A stretch of DNA of 64,000 nucleotides from Gaiellasilicea sp963811885 (GCA_963811885.1 CAWETB010000014.1:1-64000); one strand, 5' to 3'; numbered from the stretch's first letter, positions 18,333 to 26,638 are shown. Numbers and translations are program-made. The notes: generated by a model from the letters alone, not told the origin.

Positions 18333-19246
18333 TCCGAGAGGCGACGCCCGCCGACTTCGCGGGCGCCTTCGCGGTCGTGCGCGCCGCCGAGCCCGACTTC
18401 GTCACGACGGAGGCAGGCTTTCGCCACCGGCAGCTCTCACTCCCACCCGAGGCACGCCTCGCTGCCTGGGTCGCGGTAGAAGACGGTGCTGTCGTCGGCT
18501 GGGCGCGCGGCATGTTCCGCGTCGAGGAGTCGGGAGGCTCCGCGAACGTGAGCGTGGCGGTGCTGCCGGAGCGGCAGCGCAGAGGGATCGGGACGGCGCT
18601 GCTGACGCGCGCGCTCGACCACGTGTCGGAGGCGCCGCGGGCATTCGCCTTCAGCGGAGCCGACGGGCGCCGGTTTGCCGAGCGAAACGGCTTTCGGCTG
18701 ACGTCCACGAGCAGGCTCTCGGCGGTCGATCCGCGCGCGGTCGACACGTCCGAGCTCGACCGCACGGAGGTGGAGCTCCGGCGACTGGACGAGCTCGGAC
18801 CCGAGCACGTCTTCTCGGTCGACTCGATCGCCGCGCTGGACGTCCCGTCGGAGGAGCATCCCGACCAGGTGGAGCTCGAACCGTGGATCAGGCGGTACTG
18901 GAAGAGCCCGGATTTCGATTGGGCCTCGGGGTACGCAGCCTGGCTCGACGACCGGGCCGTCGCGATCTCCTATCCCGCCGTCGATCGCGAGGGTGCCCGT
19001 GCGGCCAACGCGTTCACGGGCACTCTCCCCGACTACCGCGGGCGCGGCCTCGGGAGGCTCGTCAAGCTCGCGGTCGTCCGTCGGCTCGCCGAGCTCGGGA
19101 TCACACGCCTGCTGACGGTGAACCACGACGAGAACGCCGCCATGCTCGCGATCAACGAGCGGCTCGGCTTCGCGCCGGCCGGCGCCCTCTACAACTACGT
19201 GCGCGAGAGCGGGAACGGCTTGCGGGCGAGCGCCGGCAGCACCTGA
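18329..19246 (+). CDS. Double-GNAT acetyltransferase
   Basis: 305 residues from GTG 18329, overlapping the aldo-keto reductase stop by four bases. Two GNAT folds: the first (residues 1-140) with VAVLPERQRRGIGTALL, the second (170-300) with TLPDYRGRGLGRLVKLA and NHDENAAMLAINERLGF. The layout resembles mycothiol-synthase-like and other tandem GNATs in actinobacteria. The second domain keeps the better acetyl-CoA loop. Its last 52 bases overlap the end of the convergent gene at 19195. Substrate unknown. Confidence 0.85.
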   Translation: MIREATPADFAGAFAVVRAAEPDFVTTEAGFRHRQLSLPPEARLAAWVAVEDGAVVGWARGMFRVEESGGSANVSVAVLPERQRRGIGTALLTRALDHVSEAPRAFAFSGADGRRFAERNGFRLTSTSRLSAVDPRAVDTSELDRTEVELRRLDELGPEHVFSVDSIAALDVPSEEHPDQVELEPWIRRYWKSPDFDWASGYAAWLDDRAVAISYPAVDREGARAANAFTGTLPDYRGRGLGRLVKLAVVRRLAELGITRLLTVNHDENAAMLAINERLGFAPAGALYNYVRESGNGLRASAGST

Positions 19247-19966
19247 GCCGTGACCCAGAGGGGCGTCGTCACGTAGCGGGCGTTGTAGCGGTAGCTGCCG
19301 TCGGGTCGGCGCATCCGTTCGAGGTAGCGGAAGGCGGGCGTCCCGGGGCTGCGGCCCGCCGCGAGCAGGGCCTGGATCGCCCAGGCGGTCGACTGGGTGT
19401 CGGAGCCGCGCCCGAGCGTCAACTCGAAGCCGCCGTCGCGGTTCTGGTGCCGGCGGAGGAAGGCGACGCCGCGGTCGATCGGCCGTCCCTTCACGCCCGC
19501 AGCGCGAAGCGCCTGGATCGCGGCGGCCGTGTCGTTCGCGTCCGGCGCGCCACCGGCCAGCCACGACCAGCCGCCGTTCGGGCGCTGGGCGGCGCGGAGC
19601 GACGGTCACGAGCGCCGGCGGCACCGGCTCGCCTGCCTGCCGCAGCGCCAGAATCGTCCAGATCGTCGCGTTGACGAGCTTGCCGGGGCGATACGCGCGG
19701 AGGCCGGCGAGCAGGTCGTCCGGCCGGTCGCCCGCCGCTGCGCGAGCCATCGCGAGCAGCGCACGGTCGGTCGCGGACGCGCCCTGCTGCCGCGCGAGGT
19801 ACTCCGCGGCGCCGCCCGTGTCCTTACCGGCCGCGACGAGCCCGAGCGTCGCCCACGCCGTGATCTGCGCGTCGCCGAAGCCGCCGTCCTCGCGCTGCTG
19901 GCCCTGGACGTAGCCCGCCGGCGTGGCGAGAGCCGCGACCGCAGTGAGCGTCGCCAGCAGCTTCAT
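19195..19966 (-). CDS. Secreted alpha/alpha-barrel (prenyltransferase/squalene-cyclase-like) protein
   Basis: About 255 residues from ATG 19966 with a signal peptide (MKLLATLTAVAALATPAG). Repeats of the form 'QREDGGFGDAQITAWATLGL', 'QNRDGGFELTL..TQSTAWAIQALLAAG' and 'MRRPDGSYRYNARY' are those of the alpha6/alpha6 barrel found in terpene cyclases, prenyltransferases and the N-domain of transcobalamin/intrinsic factor. The frame break near 19603 is repaired by dropping one base (then SLRAAQRPNGGWSW). It overlaps EcfS by ATGA and closes the cobalamin operon. Likely an exported vitamin-binding protein and not a terpene enzyme; this is an inference from context. Confidence 0.8.
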
Positions 19967-20676
19967 GCCCAGACCACCTCGGTTCGGGACTTGCGTTCGT
20001 ATCGCTCCAGCACGCGTCGCAACTCCGGCCCTGCGACCAGCGCGAGCACGAGGTTGCCTGCCGCGTGGGCGACGTTGAACGGCACGCCCGCCGCCAGCCG
20101 CGCGAGCAGCGCCGCCTCGGTGTGCGGGTAGAACGCGAACCAGAGCCAGACGTCCATCAGCATCCCGAACGCGAAGCCGAGGCCGAGGGTGAAGGCCGCA
20201 AACGCGAGCCTGCGATGGAGGACTCGGCGCCAGAGGCCGGCGAGCAGGCCGCAGCCGCCCCAGGCGAGCATCTGCCACGGCGTGTGCGGGCCCTGGCCGA
20301 GGAAGAAGTTCGACGCGATCGCGGCCAGGGCGCCGACGGCGAAGCCGCGCCGCGGCCCGAGCGCCACGCCCGACGCGGCGACGATCACGGTCACCGGCTG
20401 GACGCTCGGGATCGGGGCGAAGAGCACGCGACCTGCGGCGGCGAGGCCGCCCAGCGTCGCGACGAGCGTCAGGTCGCGCGTCGACACGGTGCCGCCCTCG
20501 AGCCATGCGAACCCTGCGACGAGGACGGCGACCGCGGCCAGCAGCGTCGCGGCCCCGCCGCGGGCAGGGTCGAGCGCGGCCCAGGCGGCGAGGCCGAGGG
20601 CTGCCCCGGCAGCGAGGGCGGCGACCCTAGGCGCCAACGCGCGCCCCCCGGAGAGCCGCTTGTGTTTCTGAAACAC
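19963..20676 (-). CDS. ECF transporter S component (predicted cobalamin)
   Basis: Up to 237 residues with about six membrane helices (LGLAAWAAL, TLLAAVAVLVAGFAWL, LTLVATLGGLAAAG, TVIVAASGVALG, AAFTLGLGFAFGMLMD, VPFNVAHAAGNLVLAL). The S unit of an energy-coupling-factor importer binds the vitamin and topples in the membrane. The longest start (ATG 20676, MFQKHKR) falls inside a palindromic repeat. A TTG at 20637 (LAPRVAAL) after a G-rich run, overlapping the EcfA stop, is the more natural start. Helix loop LGQGPHTPWQM is typical of actinobacterial S units beside DUF4430 genes. The riboswitch points to B12. Confidence 0.8.
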   Translation of the reverse strand: MFQKHKRLSGGRALAPRVAALAAGAALGLAAWAALDPARGGAATLLAAVAVLVAGFAWLEGGTVSTRDLTLVATLGGLAAAGRVLFAPIPSVQPVTVIVAASGVALGPRRGFAVGALAAIASNFFLGQGPHTPWQMLAWGGCGLLAGLWRRVLHRRLAFAAFTLGLGFAFGMLMDVWLWFAFYPHTEAALLARLAAGVPFNVAHAAGNLVLALVAGPELRRVLERYERKSRTEVVWA

Positions 20677-21988
20677 AAAGTCCGAACCGACGGTGCGCAG
20701 GCAACTCGCGATCGTGCGTCGCGACGACGACCGCCTTCCCCGACGCGGCGTACTGCTCGAGCCACGCGCCGAGGCCCGCTTTCCGCTCGGGGTCGACGCC
20801 GCGCGTCGGCTCGTCGAGGATCAGCACGTCCGGCTCAGCGACCGCAACGGAGGCGAAGGCAAGCCGCTCGCGCTCGCCGCTCGAGAGGTCGCGCGGATGC
20901 CGCGCCGTCGCCCAGCCGAGCCCGATCCGGTCGAGCGCGGCGCGAGCCCTCTGTTCATCCCCGTTGACGGCGAGCGCGACCTCCTCCAGCGCCGTCTCCT
21001 TGACGAGATAACGGCCGGGATCCTGCGAGAGATAGCCGGCGCGCCCACGCACCTCGACCGTGCCCGCCTGCGGCTCGAGCAGCCCCGCGGCGATCCGCGC
21101 GAGCGTCGTCTTGCCGGAGCCGTTCGGCCCCTCCAGGATGACGATCTCGCCGCGGCGGACGTCGAAGTCGACGTGCTCGAGCACCGGCAGCGCCTCCCGG
21201 TAGCCGAACGAGACGTCCCGCAGCGAGAGCGCGAGCTCGCCCGAGGAAGCTTGTGTTTCAGAAACACAAGCGCTCGCCCACCGCGGGCGCTCGGCCGCCA
21301 GCCACGCGAGCGCCTCGGCTCGGGCGGCGTCGAGGACGATCCGGCCCTCGTCGACGAAGACCACCCGCGTCGCAAGCTCGAGCGCGCGGGCGACGCGGTG
21401 CTCCGAGAGCACGACCGTCGCCCCGAGCCGCTCGACGGCTTCGAGGAAGAGAGCGGCGGCGTCCGGGTCGAGCTGGGAGGTCGGCTCGTCGAGCAGCAGC
21501 AGCTGCGGCTCGAGCGCGAGCGCCGAGGCGAGGCAGACCCGCTGCAGCTCGCCGCCGGAGAGCTCGATCGTCTTCCGCCCCCACAGGTGCAGCGCGTCGA
21601 TGGATGCGAGCGCGCGCTCGACCCGCGGCCAGATCTCGTCCGGCGGCGTGCCGAGGTTCTCGAGCCCGAACGCGACCTCGTTGGCGACGATCGTCATCAC
21701 GACCTGGTCCTCCGGATCCTGGAAGACCGTCGCGGCCGTCCCGGCGAGCTCGGCCGGGCGGGCGGTGCGCGTGTCGAGGCCGGCGACGACGACGCGGCCC
21801 GAGAAACGGCCGCCGTGGAAGTGCGGCACGAGCCCGGCCAGCGCCCGCAGCAGGGTCGACTTGCCCGAGCCGGAGGGGCCGAAGAGCGCCACCACCTCGC
21901 CGGGCTCGAGCTCGAGCGAGACGCCCCGCAGCGCCGGCGGGGCGGCCGGGTAGGCAAACGAGAGATCGACGACGGAGGCTAGAGCCAC
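20627..21988 (-). CDS. Fused ECF ATPase (EcfA-EcfA')
   Basis: 453 residues from GTG 21988, overlapping the EcfT stop by 10 bases. There are two complete ABC ATPase domains. Domain 1 (about 1-225) has Walker A GPSGSGKST, Q-loop VFQDPEDQ, signature LSGGELQR and Walker B LLLLDEPTS. Domain 2 (about 240-445) has GPNGSGKTT, LSSGERER and VLILDEPTR. The EcfA-type Q-loop 'QDPEDQ' supports an ECF module and not a classical importer. A 23-base palindrome encodes CVSETQ at the domain linker, and a second copy encodes CVSETQ near the C-terminus; both look like insertions. It powers the B12 importer of this operon. Confidence 0.9.
   Translation of the reverse strand: MALASVVDLSFAYPAAPPALRGVSLELEPGEVVALFGPSGSGKSTLLRALAGLVPHFHGGRFSGRVVVAGLDTRTARPAELAGTAATVFQDPEDQVVMTIVANEVAFGLENLGTPPDEIWPRVERALASIDALHLWGRKTIELSGGELQRVCLASALALEPQLLLLDEPTSQLDPDAAALFLEAVERLGATVVLSEHRVARALELATRVVFVDEGRIVLDAARAEALAWLAAERPRWASACVSETQASSGELALSLRDVSFGYREALPVLEHVDFDVRRGEIVILEGPNGSGKTTLARIAAGLLEPQAGTVEVRGRAGYLSQDPGRYLVKETALEEVALAVNGDEQRARAALDRIGLGWATARHPRDLSSGERERLAFASVAVAEPDVLILDEPTRGVDPERKAGLGAWLEQYAASGKAVVVATHDRELPAHRRFGLCVSETQAALRGARVGA
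20660..20678. repeat. Palindromic repeat, copy 1 (C-terminus of EcfA)
   Basis: TTGTGTTTC-T-GAAACACAA, a 19-base perfect palindrome. It encodes LCVSETQ at the end of EcfA' and contains the longest possible start of EcfS. The same palindrome occurs again at 21249. Confidence 0.85.
21249..21271. repeat. Palindromic repeat, copy 2 (linker of EcfA domains)
   Basis: GCTTGTGTTTC-A-GAAACACAAGC, a 23-base perfect palindrome, encoding ACVSETQA between the two ATPase domains. It is A/T-rich against its 70% G+C surroundings. Confidence 0.85.
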
Positions 21989-22677
21989 AGCGCCACCACG
22001 ACGATCAACACGGACGCGACGAGCGCGAGCCGGTCGCGTGTGCTCCACGGCGGCCGCGGCGCACGGGTGTTCCCGGCCCGGCCGAACCCGCGCGCCTCCA
22101 TCGCCTCGGCCAGGCCCGTCGCGCGCTCGAGCGAGCCGGCGACGAGCGGCGACAGCAGCGTTGCGTAGCCGCGCGCTCCCTCCAGCCGCACGCCTCTCCC
22201 CCGCACCGACTCCGCGAGCCCGGCTGCATCGCGCTCGAGCGACGGCACCAGCCGTGTCGCGAGGGCCACCGCCAGCGCCGAGCGGCGCGCACGTCCGGCC
22301 GAGGCGACGAGCCGGTCGTGGTCGAGCAGGAGCGCGTAGGCGGCGAAGGCGAGCCCGAGCGCCGCGAGCCGCAGCGAATTCAGCAGCGCTTCGGTCAGCT
22401 CCGTCGTCGTGATGTCCAACGGCCCGAGCACCGGCAGCGTCGGCCCTTCCCAGAGCACCGTTCCGTCCGGCGCCGACCACAGGAACGGCGACAGGATGAG
22501 CACGCCGAGGCTGCTCGAGAGCACGCCGAAGAGGTAGACGCGGCGGCGTCCGGCCGGCGCGCGCAGGCAGACGGCGAGGAGGACGGCCGTCAGCAAGGCG
22601 ACCGACCAGATGCGGTCGGCCAGCAGAGCGGCGGTGCCGGCGGCGGCGAGCAAGGCGGCTGCGGGGCCGGGGCTCAT
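21979..22677 (-). CDS. ECF transporter transmembrane component EcfT
   Basis: 232 residues, intact, ATG 22677. Several membrane helices (LLAAAGTAALLADRIW, VLLAVCL, LFGVLSSSLGVLIL, LRLAALGLAFAAYALLL) flank a cytoplasmic coupling helix pair. The two conserved Ala-Arg-Gly-type motifs are visible as SVRGRG near residue 160 and MEARGFG near residue 193; these dock into the ATPase grooves. It links the fused ATPase to EcfS. It overlaps the DUF4430 lipoprotein by four bases and EcfA by ten, so the operon is translationally coupled. Confidence 0.88.
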   Translation of the reverse strand: MSPGPAAALLAAAGTAALLADRIWSVALLTAVLLAVCLRAPAGRRRVYLFGVLSSSLGVLILSPFLWSAPDGTVLWEGPTLPVLGPLDITTTELTEALLNSLRLAALGLAFAAYALLLDHDRLVASAGRARRSALAVALATRLVPSLERDAAGLAESVRGRGVRLEGARGYATLLSPLVAGSLERATGLAEAMEARGFGRAGNTRAPRPPWSTRDRLALVASVLIVVVALWL

Positions 22678-23343
22678 CGCACCTCGTACCTGCGGGTCAG
22701 CTCGGGATCACCGCTGAGCACGAGCCTGAACGGATCGCCGGCGCTCTGGCCGAGCAGCTCGGCGGTCGCGCGGTCGGGACCAGCGCGAAGCTCGAGCACG
22801 TTCGCGCCGTCTGGGGCAGGCGTGCCGAGCGGCTCGACCGACGCGGCGCCGATCTTCGCGGGCAAGCTCGTCCGCCCGCGTCCGCGAGCCCTCGAAGCGG
22901 ACGGCAGCGGGACGCGTCTTCCCGTCGTAGCCGTGCAGGAACGGCTCCGGGAAGGCGCCGACGACGACACGCGCCTCTCCCTCTCGCCGCCAGCCCCGGT
23001 AGTCGAGCCAGGCGACGTCGCCGTCGCGCAGCCGGTAGGACGACGCGCTCCGGTCGCCCTCGTAGCCGTTGACGAACCAGAACCAGTCGCGCTGATCCTC
23101 GAGGCTCCCCGAGAGACCGTCGATCGCCTGGACGAAGCGGCCGCCGTAGCGCGTCTCGAGCTCGACCTTCGAGTTGAGCGCGCGCATCAGCGTCTGCCCC
23201 GCGTCGACCTTCGCGTCGAGCAGCACCTCGGCACCGCGGTCGCGCGTGACCCACAGCGTCGCCGTCCCCTCCTCCTCGCCGGCGCCACCACAGCCGGCGA
23301 GGAGAACGAGGGCGGCGAGCGCGGCGAGCGCGCGCCGGATCAC
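22674..23343 (-). CDS. DUF4430 lipoprotein (transcobalamin C-domain-like)
   Basis: About 222 residues from GTG 23343, overlapping the upstream DUF4430 gene as GTGA. A lipobox (LVLLAGC) predicts a membrane-tethered lipoprotein. Residues 30-130 are a DUF4430 domain: TATLWVTRDRGAEVLL, GQTLMRALNSKVEL and the diagnostic DWFWFVNGYEGDRSASSYRL / GDVAWLDYRGW. This beta domain is the bacterial relative of the C-terminal domain of transcobalamin. One extra base near 22880 breaks the frame; after it come LPAKIGAASVEP and FRLVLSGDPELTRRYEVR, an additional domain of about 90 residues. Likely a B12-capture partner of the ECF importer. Confidence 0.82.
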
Positions 23344-23927
23344 TGCTGGGCGTTCGACCGGATTGCGCCGGGCGCGGTCGCGCGCACAAGGCCGGCGTGC
23401 CTGCCGATGCAGGCGCGGCCGTTCTTCGTCTTGAAGCGCTTCCCGTCGGCCGCGAGCGTGGCGTTGGCCGAGCGCGTGCGCTTCCCGGCGTCGGTGACCG
23501 ACTGGACGACGTAGCAGTTGGCCGGCAGCCGCTGCAGCTCCAGCGTCGGCGGGCCGCCGGCGGGGCCGAACGTGGCGTAGTACCAGAGGACGACGTCGCC
23601 GTCCTTCAGCGTCACCTTGTCGGCGCCGACGGGCGGCGAGACGCCGTTCACCTTGAAGACCCAGCCGGTGCTCTCCGACGCCGGGTACTTGCCGATCTGG
23701 CTGACGTAGTCGCCGAAGCTCGACGTCGTCATCCCGTAGTAGAACTCGCCGGCCGTGCTGGCGGCGTCGAGCGCCTGGAGCGCGTTGTCGGCGGTCAGGG
23801 TCGGCTGTGCCGGGCCGAAGATCGTCGTCGTCTTGCCTTCGACGCGGATCTTGACGTTGGCGGCGAGCGCAGCCGGGGCGAGCGCCACCAGGAGAAGCAC
23901 CGAAAGAGCGAAGAGTCTGCGAAGCAC
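23340..23927 (-). CDS. Secreted DUF4430 protein (transcobalamin C-domain-like)
   Basis: 195 residues from GTG 23927, which has GGAGGA just upstream; longer versions of the frame run into the riboswitch. Signal peptide LRRLFALSVLLLVALAPAALAA. The mature part is a DUF4430 fold: VKIRVEGKTTTIFGP, LTADNALQALDAAST, STGWVFKVNGVSPP and LKDGDVVLWYYATFG. Two Cys (PANCYVV, GRACIGR) may pair. It is first in the operon under the cobalamin riboswitch, and no membrane anchor is seen beyond the signal. It probably binds the corrinoid face that the alpha/alpha-barrel partner leaves open. Confidence 0.85.
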   Translation of the reverse strand: MLRRLFALSVLLLVALAPAALAANVKIRVEGKTTTIFGPAQPTLTADNALQALDAASTAGEFYYGMTTSSFGDYVSQIGKYPASESTGWVFKVNGVSPPVGADKVTLKDGDVVLWYYATFGPAGGPPTLELQRLPANCYVVQSVTDAGKRTRSANATLAADGKRFKTKNGRACIGRHAGLVRATAPGAIRSNAQQ

Positions 23928-23954
23928 GAATCCTCCTTCCGCGAGGGGTTCGAG

Positions 23955-24105
23955 TCGGGGAGCGCGGCAGGTCTTCTGACTCGGGGCTCCCCCTCCGCGG
24001 CCTTCCCGGCCTCTCGGCCAGTGGCATTTCCACGTCGGGCGTCTCCCCTCACAGCGGCGGGACCGTCCCGGACTTGCACCGGGTTCCCTCACCGTGCTCC
24101 GTATG
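23955..24105 (-). ncRNA. Cobalamin riboswitch
   Basis: Read on the minus strand the leader shows the ordered conserved pieces of the Rfam cobalamin aptamer: GGTGAGGGAACCCGGTGCAA, GTCCGGGAC, CCGCCGCTGTGA, ATGCCACTG, GCCGGGAAGGC and the B12 box GAGTCAGAAGACCTGCC (positions 23966-23982). It ends about 30 bases before the GTG of the first DUF4430 gene, so it most likely blocks translation of the operon when adenosyl- or methylcobalamin is abundant. It makes B12 the expected cargo of the ECF system at 19195-23927. Confidence 0.95.
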
Positions 24106-24132
24106 TGTGGAGCGGCAGCCTACCATTGCCGC

Positions 24133-24489
24133 GTGCCGATCTCCGCTGCGCTGCGCCTCTGGGTGCCGGTCGTCGTCTGGGCCGCCGTCATCTTCGCCTT
24201 CTCCTCCGTTCCCGACCTCGGCACCGGGCTCGGAACATGGGATCTCGTGCTCCGGAAGATCGCCCACGCCTGCGAGTTCGCCGTGCTCGGGGCGCTGCTC
24301 CTACGCGCGCTCCGCGACGAGCGGGCTGCGCTCGCCGCAGGCGTCGCCTACGCGATCTCGGACGAGGTGCATCAACTCTTCGTCCCCGGCCGCGTCGGCG
24401 CCCCGCTGGACGTCGCGATCGACTCGGCCGGCGTGGCGATCGGCGTCCTGCTCTGGCGCCGGTACTCCCAGGCGAGACGCACGCGCTAG
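24133..24489 (+). CDS. VanZ-like membrane protein
   Basis: 118 residues from GTG 24133 (VPISAALRLW). Four hydrophobic helices: WVPVVVWAAVIFAFSSVP, IAHACEFAVLGALLLRAL, ALAAGVAYAISDEVHQLF and VAIDSAGVAIGVLLW. The conserved VanZ residues are present: 'FSS.PDL', 'RKIAHACEFAVLG', 'SDEVHQLFVPGR..PLDVAIDSAG'. VanZ-family proteins sit in the membrane and have been linked to teicoplanin tolerance and envelope functions, mostly without known activity. It is transcribed divergently from the riboswitch operon. Confidence 0.9.
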   Translation: MPISAALRLWVPVVVWAAVIFAFSSVPDLGTGLGTWDLVLRKIAHACEFAVLGALLLRALRDERAALAAGVAYAISDEVHQLFVPGRVGAPLDVAIDSAGVAIGVLLWRRYSQARRTR

Positions 24490-24498
24490 ATTCTGGCC

Positions 24499-24711
24499 AT
24501 GGACGCAAAGGAGATGCCCGACCGCCAGTTCGAGGCGGTGCTGGAGCGCCTCGACCGGATCGGGGACGAGCTTGCCCGGCTCAACCGCCACGCCGAGCAC
24601 GCCGAGGGCTTCCAGCTGCTGGCGCGTGAGCTGCGGAACCTGAACGAGTCGCTCAACGCGCTCGCCTACGCCGCGCTCGGTCAGAGCCCGCGCGTCAGGC
24701 GAGCGAAGTGA
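24499..24711 (+). CDS. Small coiled-coil hypothetical protein
   Basis: 70 residues, almost fully helical with heptad-like spacing of Leu (FEAVLERLDRIGDELARL, LLARELRNLNESLNAL). It begins nine bases after the VanZ stop and is probably co-transcribed. No membrane segment or signal. It may be an oligomerising small protein of unknown function. Its last 17 bases overlap the end of the convergent metallo-hydrolase gene. Confidence 0.65.
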   Translation: MDAKEMPDRQFEAVLERLDRIGDELARLNRHAEHAEGFQLLARELRNLNESLNALAYAALGQSPRVRRAK

Positions 24712-25492
24712 CTCTCGCGGCGTAGCGCTCCGCCGAGCGCCGCACGACCTCGCTGCCGTCGCTCGGCACGAGCCGCTCCCACCAGGCGCCGAGGATCCGC
24801 TCGAAGGACCACGGCTCGAGCGCGGCGGCGATCCGCCGGACCTCCGCGGCGGGCAGCGGGATCAGGTTCGGATAGCTCCACATGAAGCTGACGTGCTGAC
24901 GGTCCGGGATCACCATCACGATGTCGCCGGAGAGAAGCGTGCTCCTGTTCGCATCGTGGAGCACGGTCCCGCCCGGGTAGTGGCCGCCCAGACGCAGCAG
25001 CGTCAACCCGCCGCCGAGGTCTTTCACGTCTCCGGACCAGAGCTCGATCCTCGGGTCGGGCCGCATGATCCACTCGCGGTCGGCCTCGTGCAGGAGCACG
25101 GGCACGTCGCCCAGCGCCTCGCTCCACTCGACCATTCCGGAGTAGTAGTGCGGATGCGAGATTGCGATCGCCTGCACGTCGCCCCGGGCTTGCACGGCCT
25201 CCACCGCCGCGTCGTCGACGAGCGGGATCATGTCCCAGACGACGTTGCCCGCCGTCGACTCGGCGAGCAGGAGCCGCTGGCCGATCGCGAGCTCCGGCGC
25301 GACGCCGATCCCGAGGTAGCCGGAGTCGTCGCGGATGTCGCAGCGGCGTTCCGAGCGCAGCTCGTCCAGCGTCGTCCAGCGCTGGCCGCCGAGGCCGACG
25401 TACTGGCGCTCGTCGAGGCAGATCGGACACGCCTCGGGCGCCGCGTCCGCCGGCGGGTAGTGCGTCGCGCAGGTGAGGCAGATCGGGATCAG
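24695..25492 (-). CDS. Metallo-beta-lactamase-fold protein with N-terminal zinc ribbon
   Basis: About 265 residues. An N-terminal zinc ribbon (CLTCATHYPP ... EACPICLDE) is followed by QYVGLGGQRWTTLDEL and an MBL fold. The metal motif is degenerate: AISHPHYYSGM stands where H-x-H-x-D-H is expected, while GGHYPGG and SGDIVMV are retained. No ATG, GTG or TTG is available: the frame opens with CTG 25492 (LIPICLTC) overlapping the TGA of the PQQ gene as CTGA, or with ATC 25489. Homologs begin at the residue before PIC, as I recall. A CTG start with translational coupling is the simplest reading. Enzymatic role unknown. Confidence 0.75.
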   Translation of the reverse strand: MIPICLTCATHYPPADAAPEACPICLDERQYVGLGGQRWTTLDELRSERRCDIRDDSGYLGIGVAPELAIGQRLLLAESTAGNVVWDMIPLVDDAAVEAVQARGDVQAIAISHPHYYSGMVEWSEALGDVPVLLHEADREWIMRPDPRIELWSGDVKDLGGGLTLLRLGGHYPGGTVLHDANRSTLLSGDIVMVIPDRQHVSFMWSYPNLIPLPAAEVRRIAAALEPWSFERILGAWWERLVPSDGSEVVRRSAERYAARVTSLA

Positions 25493-26561
25493 GGCGTCAG
25501 GCGGTAGATCGTGCCGCCGTGCGAGACGCCGTAGAGCTCGCCCGCGTTGTCCTGTCCGAACGAGGAGACGCTCGCGATCCGGAAGCGCTCGCGGCGCAGC
25601 CCGGTCGCCTTGCCGCCCGCGATCTTGAAGCTCCAGATGTTGCCGCTGCAGTAGTCGCCGTAGATGTAGCGGCCGCGCAGCGCGGCGTTCGAGCCGCGGT
25701 AGACGTAGCCGCCCGTGACCGAGCAGCCCTCGCTGTGGCTGTACTGGGCGACCGGCATCACGAGCCTGCCGGCGCCGAGCGGCCTTGTCCTCGAACGTCG
25801 AGCGCCCCTCGTAGACGTCCCAGCCGTAGTTCTCGAGCCCGGGGCTCGCGGCCGGCTGGTAGTCGATCTCCTCGATCGCGCCCTGGCCGACGTCGCCGAT
25901 GTAGAGGTCGCCGTTCGACCGGTCGAACGAGAAGCGCCAGGCGTTGCGGAGGCCGAGCGCCTCGATCTTGATGCCCTTCGTCGCGACGTTGATCGAGAGC
26001 AGCTTGCCGAAGAGCGAGAGCATGTTCTGCGCGCGATTCTGAGGATCGCCGGCGTCGCCGCCGTCGCCCATCGTGAAGTAGAGCCGGCCGTTCGGGCCGA
26101 AGGCGAGCATGCCGCCGTTGTGGTTCCCGTACGGGTCGGCGCTCGAGAAGAGCAGTCGCGGCGCGCTGGCCCTGTTCCCGTTCGTCCGGTACTCGACGAG
26201 CTTCGTCGAGCCGTTGCGGGCCGTGTACTGGACGTAGAGCTTGCGCACCTTCGGATAGGAGGGGTGGAAGGCGAGCCCGAGCAGTCCCTGCTCGCCGCCG
26301 GCCGTGACGACGCCACTGAGATCGAGGAGCGGCGCAGCCCGCCGCCGGCCGTTCTGCAGCACGAGGATCCGGCCGCCCTGCTCGACCACGTAGAGCCGGC
26401 CCGGCTCACCCTTCGCGCCCGTGACGAAGATCGGCTGCTCGAACCCGCTCGCGACCGGCCGCGGCGCGAAGCTCGCGCGATCGGCCGACTGCGGTCGAGG
26501 CGCCGGCCGCGCACGCGGCGCCGAGGGCGGCGATGGAGGCAAGTGCGAGCAGCGACCTCAC
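25489..26561 (-). CDS. PQQ-dependent sugar (glucose/sorbosone) dehydrogenase, secreted
   Basis: About 355 residues from GTG 26561 (VRSLLALASIAALGAA); ATG 26594 is an alternative. After an export signal the six-bladed propeller follows: SGFEQPIFVTGAKGEP, GGEQGLLGLAFHP, GNHNGGMLAFGPNGRLYFT, GDGGDAGDPQN, LYIGDVGQGAIEEIDY, ENYGWDVYEG, GCSVTGGYVYRG, GRYIYGDYCSGNIWSF. These are the PQQ- and calcium-binding features of the soluble aldose dehydrogenase (YliI/Asd) group. Two extra bases break the frame, near 26500 and near 25787. With the first removed, the apparent lipobox Cys disappears. It would oxidise sugars outside the membrane. Confidence 0.82.
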
Positions 26562-26609
26562 GGGCGGGCACGATAGCCGCAGAAAGCGACCCATTGCGCA
26601 CATTGGGCC

Positions 26610-26638
26610 GCGAAGCGAGTCCCTTCAGAGGTCTTCGC
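26610..26638. repeat. Intergenic hairpin repeat, copy A
   Basis: GCGAAG ... CCCTTCAGAGG ... CTTCGC with 6-base complementary ends. A closely similar element (GCGAAG ... CCCTTCAGGG ... CTTCGC) lies at 34626-34652. Both sit upstream of minus-strand genes. Confidence 0.55.
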
